From: Rhodococcus opacus
Lineage (GTDB): Bacteria > Actinomycetota > Actinomycetes > Mycobacteriales > Mycobacteriaceae
NCBI RefSeq assembly: GCF_012396235.1
Contig: NZ_JAAXPA010000033.1
Span: 41,753 to 105,752, forward strand
Reading direction: 5' to 3'
Length of the DNA stretch: 64,000 bases
Notes under the pieces: model-generated
The model's database searches: none
The model's input: the letters and a program-made list of their open reading frames with translations, nothing else
What the model was told of the DNA's origin: nothing
Shown: in pieces, positions 59,279 through 64,000 of the stretch
How the letters are laid out: each line of letters starts with the position of its first letter
How positions within the stretch are numbered: position 1 is the stretch's first letter
Made by a program: the position numbers and the translations under genes

Positions 59279-60541
59279 TCAGGCCCGGCCGAAGGCGAGC
59301 GCGACATTGTGCCCACCGAAACCAAACGAGTTGTTGATCGCGAAATCGATCTCGCCGTAACGGGCTTCGCCCTTGACGACATCCAGGTCGATCTCTGGAT
59401 CCTGATTCTCGAGATTCAGCGTGGGCGGAATGACTCCGTCACGCAGACTCAGGACCGTGAGCACCGCCTCGAGCGCACCGACGGCGCCGATCGAGTGCCC
59501 CAACGCGGACTTCGGTGCGTACACCGCAGCATGGTTGCCGACGGCAGCCTTGATGGCGTTCGCCTCTGCCGTGTCACCGATCGGCGTGGCCGTGGCGTGC
59601 GCGTTGATGTGCTGGATGTCCGACTTCGTCAATCCAGCAGTCTCGATCGCCCTCGTCATGGCCCGCGCAGCGCCCGAACCCGAGGGGTCGGGCGCGACGA
59701 TGTGGAACCCGTCGGAGGTGATTCCCGCGCCCAGCAGACGGGCGTGGATGGTGGCACCGCGAGCCTTGGCGTGCTCCTCGGTTTCAAGGACCATCATCGC
59801 TCCGGCCTCACCGAACACGAAGCCGTCACGATCCTTGTCGAACGGCCGCGAAGCCGCCTTCGGATCGTCGTTGCGGGTGCTCAGCGCGCGCATCATCGCG
59901 AAACTCGCGATCGGCACGGCGTCGAGGTATCCCTCCACACCACCGGCGACGATGATGTCCGCGTCGCCCATCACCAGCATGCGGTACGCATGGGCGATGG
60001 CCTCGGAACCCGAGGAACAGGCCGACACGGGAGTGATCACTCCGGCGCGGGCCCCGAGCTCGAGTCCGACGGTGGCCGACGGACCGTTGGGCATCACCAT
60101 CTGGACGGCGAACGGCGACACCTTGCGGTAGCCACCGGCCTTCATCTTCTCGACGGCGTCGATCAGAGCTTCGCCGCCGCCCAGTCCGGTGCCGATGACG
60201 ACGCCGAGGCGATCCTTGTCGACCTCCGGGCTGCCGGCGTTCTCCCAGACCTGACGGCCCAGGACGAGCGCCAGCCGCTCGACGAAGCTCATCCGGCGGA
60301 TCTCGACCCGGGACAGCGACTCGTCGGGCGACACCTTGAGCTTGCCGCCGATCGTCACCGGAAGGTCGTTCTCCGTGACGAAGGCTTCCCGGATGGTGTC
60401 GATGCCGCTCTCGCCGGCCAACAGGCCCTTCCACGTGGCATCCACGTCACCAGCGATCGACGTCGTGGCCGCGAGGCTGGTGACGACGATGTTGGGGAAC
60501 TGCTTCCCGTTGGTCGAGGCGGAAGTCACGGCTGAGCTCAC
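59279..60541 (-). CDS. kasA: 3-oxoacyl-ACP synthase KasA (FAS-II)
   Basis: The protein has 420 residues from GTG 60541, with a GTGA overlap with acpM. The catalytic triad is Cys175 (VSACSSGSE), His315 (NAHATATPIGD) and His349 (LGHSIGA). PNGPSATVGLELGARAG and NNSFGFGGHNVALAF are family marks. It elongates meromycolic acyl-AcpM chains with malonyl-AcpM. There is no kasB beside it; mycobacteria have kasA-kasB in tandem. The single KAS fits the shorter mycolic acids of Rhodococcus. Confidence 0.95.
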   Translation of the reverse strand: MSSAVTSASTNGKQFPNIVVTSLAATTSIAGDVDATWKGLLAGESGIDTIREAFVTENDLPVTIGGKLKVSPDESLSRVEIRRMSFVERLALVLGRQVWENAGSPEVDKDRLGVVIGTGLGGGEALIDAVEKMKAGGYRKVSPFAVQMVMPNGPSATVGLELGARAGVITPVSACSSGSEAIAHAYRMLVMGDADIIVAGGVEGYLDAVPIASFAMMRALSTRNDDPKAASRPFDKDRDGFVFGEAGAMMVLETEEHAKARGATIHARLLGAGITSDGFHIVAPDPSGSGAARAMTRAIETAGLTKSDIQHINAHATATPIGDTAEANAIKAAVGNHAAVYAPKSALGHSIGAVGALEAVLTVLSLRDGVIPPTLNLENQDPEIDLDVVKGEARYGEIDFAINNSFGFGGHNVALAFGRA

Positions 60542-60849
60542 TCCTCGTCGTTCTTGGCAGCTTCGAGCTTCGCCTTCACGGCCTCCGCGTCGGCGCCACC
60601 TTCTGCTTCGAGCTTCTGGATGTAGGACACGGCGTCACCGACGGTGCGCAGTCCGGCGAGATCCTCGTCGGGGATCTTCACGCCGTACTTGTCCTCGGTC
60701 TGGACGGCGATCTCAACCATGGAGAGGGAGTCGATGTCGAGGTCGTCGACGAAAGACTTTTCGATGGTCACCTCGGACGGCTCAATACCGGTGACCTCCT
60801 CGATGATCTCCGCGAGTCCGGCGATGATGTCTTCCTGGGTGGCGGCCAC
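60538..60849 (-). CDS. acpM: Meromycolate-extension acyl carrier protein AcpM
   Basis: The protein has 103 residues from GTG 60849, with GGGAG upstream. The phosphopantetheine site is Ser41 in DDLDIDSLSMVEI. The core is followed by a C-terminal tail (EAEGGADAEAVKAKLEAAKNDEE) of about 25 residues, characteristic of AcpM compared with ordinary ACP. It carries the growing chain in FAS-II. Confidence 0.95.
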   Translation of the reverse strand: MAATQEDIIAGLAEIIEEVTGIEPSEVTIEKSFVDDLDIDSLSMVEIAVQTEDKYGVKIPDEDLAGLRTVGDAVSYIQKLEAEGGADAEAVKAKLEAAKNDEE

Positions 60850-60955
60850 TGAGTGGCTCCCTTCTGATTCGGTGTAGATGTATCTGGAGTTGTGCAGGCA
60901 CGTCCCCATCGGCCGCGCCTGCGGGCCCTGCACGCACCGAGGTGCGCGCAGCAAA

Positions 60956-61873
60956 CTAGCCGAGTTCTGTCAGTTCGGCTAGCGCGGAGATATCCCCCGG
61001 GGTCTTGAGTGCCAGAGTCGGCGTACCGCGCATTTCACGCTTGGCGATACCGACGAGGGTTCCGGCTGGTGGAAGTTCCGCAATCGCGGAGACCTGAGCG
61101 GTCCGCAGGCTTGCGGTGCACAGGTCCCAACGCACAGGTCGGGTTACCTGCGCGGCCAGTTTAGTCAGTGCGTCGGCTCCGGATGCGACCGGTGCGCCGT
61201 CGGCGTTGGAGAGCAGAGTGCGGGTAGGTTCACCCGGTGTGATCTTGGACGCAGCCTCGGTGACGGCCTCCTGCGCGGGAGCCATGAACCGGGTGTGGAA
61301 CGCGCCTGCGACGGGAAGTGCGCGCACCCGCGCCTTCTCCGGCGGGTTGGCCGCGAGTTCCTCGAGCGCCGACAGCAGACCTGCCGCGACGATCTGGCCC
61401 GCCGCATTGCGGTTGGCCGGCTCGAGGCCCAGTTCGTCGAGGCGGGCGAGCACCTCGGCCTCGTCGCCCCCGAGGACCGCGGACATGCCGGTCGGTTCGA
61501 GTGCGCAGGCCTTGGCCATCTCTGCGCCGCGGACGGCGGCGAGGGCGACGGCATCGTCGGCGGAGAGGACTCCGGCGACGGCGGCTGCGGCGAGTTCACC
61601 GACCGAGTGCCCGGCCGCGATGGTGTCTGCGGGAACCAGGCCACGCGCGTCGAGTTCCTCGAAGGCGAGGAGTGCGGCGGCCACGACGAGAGGCTGAGTC
61701 ACCGACGTGTCGGTGATCTCCTCCGCTGTCGCGGTGGTACCGAGGCGGACGAGGTCGAGGCCGGCAGCCTTCGACCACAGTGCGACACGGTCATGAGAAC
61801 CCGGCAGCTCCAACCAAGGGATGAGCATGCCGGGAGTCTGAGAGCCCTGACCCGGGGCGAGCAACGAAATCAC
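60956..61873 (-). CDS. fabD: Malonyl-CoA:ACP transacylase FabD
   Basis: The protein has 305 residues from GTG 61873. The nucleophile is Ser90 in AAGHSVGELAAAAVAG and the partner is His193 in PVAGAFHTRFM. LLAPGQGSQTPGM is the usual start. It loads malonate onto AcpM. It is the first gene of the FAS-II operon, 107 bases before acpM. The region before it carries a candidate MabR box. Confidence 0.95.
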   Translation of the reverse strand: MISLLAPGQGSQTPGMLIPWLELPGSHDRVALWSKAAGLDLVRLGTTATAEEITDTSVTQPLVVAAALLAFEELDARGLVPADTIAAGHSVGELAAAAVAGVLSADDAVALAAVRGAEMAKACALEPTGMSAVLGGDEAEVLARLDELGLEPANRNAAGQIVAAGLLSALEELAANPPEKARVRALPVAGAFHTRFMAPAQEAVTEAASKITPGEPTRTLLSNADGAPVASGADALTKLAAQVTRPVRWDLCTASLRTAQVSAIAELPPAGTLVGIAKREMRGTPTLALKTPGDISALAELTELG

Positions 61874-61939
61874 TCTTCAAGAGAACACCGTCAACGGCGT
61901 GCTGCGAGATGTCGTTGCGGATGAACCTTTGTCGGCGGA

Positions 61940-61958
61940 TTTGTTGGGTTCCCACAAA
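61940..61958. promoter_or_regulatory. Candidate MabR operator upstream of fabD
   Basis: TTTGT, 9 bases, ACAAA: an inverted repeat in the mabR-fabD gap. It resembles the TTTTGT-N9-ACAAAA-type sequence associated with MabR upstream of mycobacterial fasII. It lies 67 bases before the fabD start. Confidence 0.65.
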
Positions 61959-62000
61959 ATTGCACGTGGGGTCCTCGCATCGAATCTGGACAGACGTTCG

Positions 62001-63272
62001 TTACAGCCCTGCTTCTCCGAATGGGAAGGGTGTGACTGGTGTTAAACGTGATATGGGTTCGTTATGGGAATGTGTCAATCGACCCACTGTGGCAGCCACT
62101 CTGAGTACATACGCATCCCGTGGATTCGTCGGATCGCGACCGGTGACTTCGGCGATTCTCTTGAGTCGATACCGCACAGTATTTGGATGAACAAACAGCT
62201 GCCGGGCACAAGTCTCAACCGCACCTCCACAGTCGAGATATGCGTCCAAAGTGTCGGTGAGAACACCTCCGGCGGCCGCCAGTGGCGCGACCAGATGGTC
62301 GTTCAGAGCGGTGACCGCGGCGTTGTCCCCGAGCAGTGCGCGCTCGGGTAGCAACTCGGCGGCGTGGACGGGCCGAGGGGCTCCCCGCCAGCCGGCGACC
62401 GCCTGCATCGCGGCGAGCGCCTCGACGGCACTGAAGTGCGCCGCGCCCAGCGTCGGCGTGGTCGGCCCGATGATCACCGGCTCGTCCGAGAACTTGCCGA
62501 GCAGGTCGGTCATGAAGCTCGAGTGCCCCGACCCCTCCTGGAGTTCGCCGCTGACGACCATCACGAGCCGCGAACCCTGCACCACGGCGAGGGCGGCGCG
62601 GCCGTGTTTCTGCGCGATGGTGTGGACCGTGCCGACCACGGAGACCCGTTCGTCCTCGGGGGGAGTGCCCACGATGACGGTGGCGGGGGCGGTGGCGTCC
62701 CAGTTGAGGGTCGCCGCCCGCGACAACATGTCCGAGCCCGTGTCACCACGGACCACAGCGTCGACCACCAGTGCCTCGAGCCGGGTGTCCCAGGCGCCGC
62801 GGGACTCCGCGGCACTCGCGTACACCGAGGCGGCCGCGAAACCCAATTCGCGACCGTAACGGAGGACGGCCTCGGTGAGGGCGATCAGTTGCTGGTCGTT
62901 GCGGGCGAGCGCCGGGAGCCACTGCTCGAAGAACTCCATCGCCACGCGGACCATGTCCACCGTCTGGCTGAGGGTGAGCCTGCGCGCGAGATCCTGCGGA
63001 ATCACCTGGAACGCGTCCAGGCTGAACCGGATGTCACTGTCCGGATTCTTGAGCCACTCGAGGAAGTTGACGACCGCCGTCTGAACCAGCAACTGCACGT
63101 TGGAGCGTTGAGCGGCGTCGAGGTCGTCGAAGAACGGCAGTTGATCCTGCATCGTCGTGACGGCCTCGGTCGAGAGGCGACCGGAGAACTGTTTGACGCG
63201 ACGCAACAGTGCGTCGGGCAACGGATCCCGGGTTTGTCGTCTGCGGGAGACCAACGGACTCTGCTCGACCAT
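62001..63272 (-). CDS. mabR: Mycolic acid biosynthesis regulator MabR (PucR/CdaR type)
   Basis: The protein has 423 residues from ATG 63272. It lacks an upstream ribosome binding site but has a -10 element 7 bases before the ATG. The N-terminal region has RVKQFSGRLSTEAVTTMQDQLPFFDDLDAAQRSNVQLLVQTAVVNFLEWLKNPD. The C-terminal PucR helix-turn-helix is GGAVETCARQLFVHPNTVRYRLKRIAEVTGRDP. In mycobacteria MabR binds the fasII promoter and responds to long-chain acyl-CoA. Its place between aceE and fabD is the same. It is likely to act on the box at 61940-61958. Confidence 0.93.
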   Translation of the reverse strand: MVEQSPLVSRRRQTRDPLPDALLRRVKQFSGRLSTEAVTTMQDQLPFFDDLDAAQRSNVQLLVQTAVVNFLEWLKNPDSDIRFSLDAFQVIPQDLARRLTLSQTVDMVRVAMEFFEQWLPALARNDQQLIALTEAVLRYGRELGFAAASVYASAAESRGAWDTRLEALVVDAVVRGDTGSDMLSRAATLNWDATAPATVIVGTPPEDERVSVVGTVHTIAQKHGRAALAVVQGSRLVMVVSGELQEGSGHSSFMTDLLGKFSDEPVIIGPTTPTLGAAHFSAVEALAAMQAVAGWRGAPRPVHAAELLPERALLGDNAAVTALNDHLVAPLAAAGGVLTDTLDAYLDCGGAVETCARQLFVHPNTVRYRLKRIAEVTGRDPTNPRDAYVLRVAATVGRLTHSHNEPISRLTPVTPFPFGEAGL

Positions 63273-63279
63273 AGTCAAG

Positions 63280-63285
63280 AACCTA
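63280..63285 (-). promoter_or_regulatory. -10 element of mabR, probable leaderless transcript
   Basis: On the minus strand TAGGTT (TAnnnT) is followed by 7 bases and the ATG. The transcript would then begin at the start codon. Confidence 0.5.
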
Positions 63286-63287
63286 CG

Positions 63288-63333
63288 CCCACCGCCGCCC
63301 GTGTTGTCCGACGGACACACGGGCGGCGGTGGG
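63288..63333. terminator. Very long hairpin between aceE and mabR
   Basis: CCCACCGCCGCCCGTGT plus GTCCG (63288-63310) pairs with CGGAC plus ACACGGGCGGCGGTGGG (63312-63333), with one bulged T and a tiny loop at A63311; the stem is 22 bp. It lies 15 bases after the aceE stop and 15 before the mabR ATG. It probably terminates aceE transcripts and insulates mabR. Confidence 0.75.
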
Positions 63334-63347
63334 TGAGGATCTCGGCG

Positions 63348-64000
63348 TTACGCGCTACCGGTATCCGTGTAGGAGACGGCCGCGGCGCGGACGTCGTCGA
63401 TGCGGTACCGGTTGGCGGCCTCGACGGCCTTGGAGCGGTCGAGGGTGCCTTCGCCGGCGAGGGCGGACAGCACGGCGACGACGATGGATTCGGCGTCGAC
63501 GTTGAAGTACCGGCGGGCGGCGGGGCGGGTGTCGGAGAAGCCGAACCCGTCGGTGCCGAGGGTGGTGTACGAGCCGGGGACCCACTGGCGGATCTGGTCG
63601 GCGACCGCGCGCATCCAGTCCGAGGCCGCCACGAACGGGCCGGCGGCGTCGGACAGGGCCTGCGTGACGTACGGCAGCGGGGCGTCGGTGCCGGGGTCGC
63701 GCAGGGCCTGCTTCTCCCGTTCGATGCCGTCGCGGCGCAGTTCACCCCAGGAGGTGACCGACCACACGTCGGCGGCCACACCCCACTCGTCGGCGAGCAG
63801 CTGCTGGGCCCGCAGCCCCTCGGGCATGGTGACACCGGAGACCAGGATCTGCGCCTTCGGGCCCGATGCCTGCGACTTTTTGAACAGGTACATGCCCTTG
63901 AGCAGGCCCTCGACGTTGAGGTCGGCGGGTTCGGCGGGCTGGGAGTAGGGCTCGTTGTAGAGGGTGATGTAGTAGAAGATGTCCTCCCCACCGAACCCAG
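63348..64000 (-). CDS. aceE: Pyruvate dehydrogenase E1 component AceE, C-terminal part (5' end outside window)
   Basis: The last 217 codons are present, in frame from base 63998. The fragment begins GFGGEDIFYYITLYNEPYSQP and goes on with VEGLLKGMYLFKKS, AQILVSGVTMPEGLRAQQLLADEWGVAADVWSVTSW and PFVAASDWMRAVADQIRQWVPGSYTTLGTDGFGFSDTRPAARRYF. These are the C-terminal transketolase-like and final domains of the homodimeric E1 of the pyruvate dehydrogenase complex. It decarboxylates pyruvate with ThDP. In mycobacteria aceE also lies directly before mabR. Confidence 0.95.
   Translation of the reverse strand, partial: GFGGEDIFYYITLYNEPYSQPAEPADLNVEGLLKGMYLFKKSQASGPKAQILVSGVTMPEGLRAQQLLADEWGVAADVWSVTSWGELRRDGIEREKQALRDPGTDAPLPYVTQALSDAAGPFVAASDWMRAVADQIRQWVPGSYTTLGTDGFGFSDTRPAARRYFNVDAESIVVAVLSALAGEGTLDRSKAVEAANRYRIDDVRAAAVSYTDTGSA

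Noticed and set aside
1..64000. Insertion sequences, prophage, integrase, CRISPR array or attachment site
   Set aside because: No transposase, integrase, regularly spaced repeats or duplicated tRNA ends were seen; the two tRNA genes have normal flanks.

Overview
The window is high-GC, densely coded core chromosome from a mycolic-acid actinobacterium, most likely Rhodococcus (R. jostii/opacus type). Evidence: mycobacterial gene orders (hrcA-dnaJ-rsmE-phoH-ybeY-CNNM-era; recO-uppS-YbjN-type gene-zur-smtB-glyS; dgt and dnaG; aceE-mabR-fabD-acpM-kasA-accD6), many GTG/TTG starts, ATGA-type overlaps, and short tails between genes. No insertion sequence, prophage, integrase or CRISPR array is visible. 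Both ends cut genes: a Mur-ligase C-terminus on the left and aceE on the right.

Layout. 1-3.9 kb: Mur ligase end, Stf0-type sulfotransferase, universal stress protein, DUF1801 protein, then sigL-rslA (ECF sigma factor and zinc anti-sigma). 4.1-8.5 kb: a tight four-gene cluster (ThDP enzyme, SRPBCC protein, KAS III-like enzyme, PLP aminotransferase) of unknown product. The same bipartite promoter, TGAACC-N16-CGTGTG, precedes both sigL and this cluster, so the cluster is probably under SigL control. 8.5-14.1 kb (minus): assimilatory sulfate reduction operon nirA-cysH-cysD-cysN-sirB, headed by a short, apparently leaderless ORF with a CSCCCLPC tail that looks like a cysteine-responsive leader peptide. 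14.3-24.3 kb: hemW, then the hrcA-to-era housekeeping run. 24.3-28.6 kb: tetR/amidase pair with a 22-bp palindromic operator, and a MocR-type regulator divergent from a PNPOx-like gene.

28.6-36.6 kb: complete Kdp potassium-uptake operon (extra small membrane ORF, kdpF, A, B, C, D, E), with four tandem repeats upstream that look like a KdpE operator. 36.7-42.4 kb: DUF1905 protein, lipoprotein hydrolase, recO, uppS, YbjN-like protein, the smtB-zur zinc regulators and glyS. 42.5-50.9 kb: lipoprotein and TPM-domain protein, YdcF-like protein, dgt, secreted lipase, dnaG and a YtxH-like protein. 51-57.7 kb: tRNA-Asn, AI-2E transporter, tRNA-Met, adenosine-specific kinase, MBL and DinB proteins, an NDMA-dependent alcohol dehydrogenase with a KstR-like box, a serine hydrolase and DUF3145. 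57.7-64 kb (minus): FAS-II elongation operon fabD-acpM-kasA-accD6 (no kasB), its regulator mabR and the aceE end.

The strongest candidate for an undescribed system is the SigL-linked four-gene cluster, whose KAS III-like enzyme keeps the catalytic Cys and Asn but has Asn in place of the usual catalytic His.
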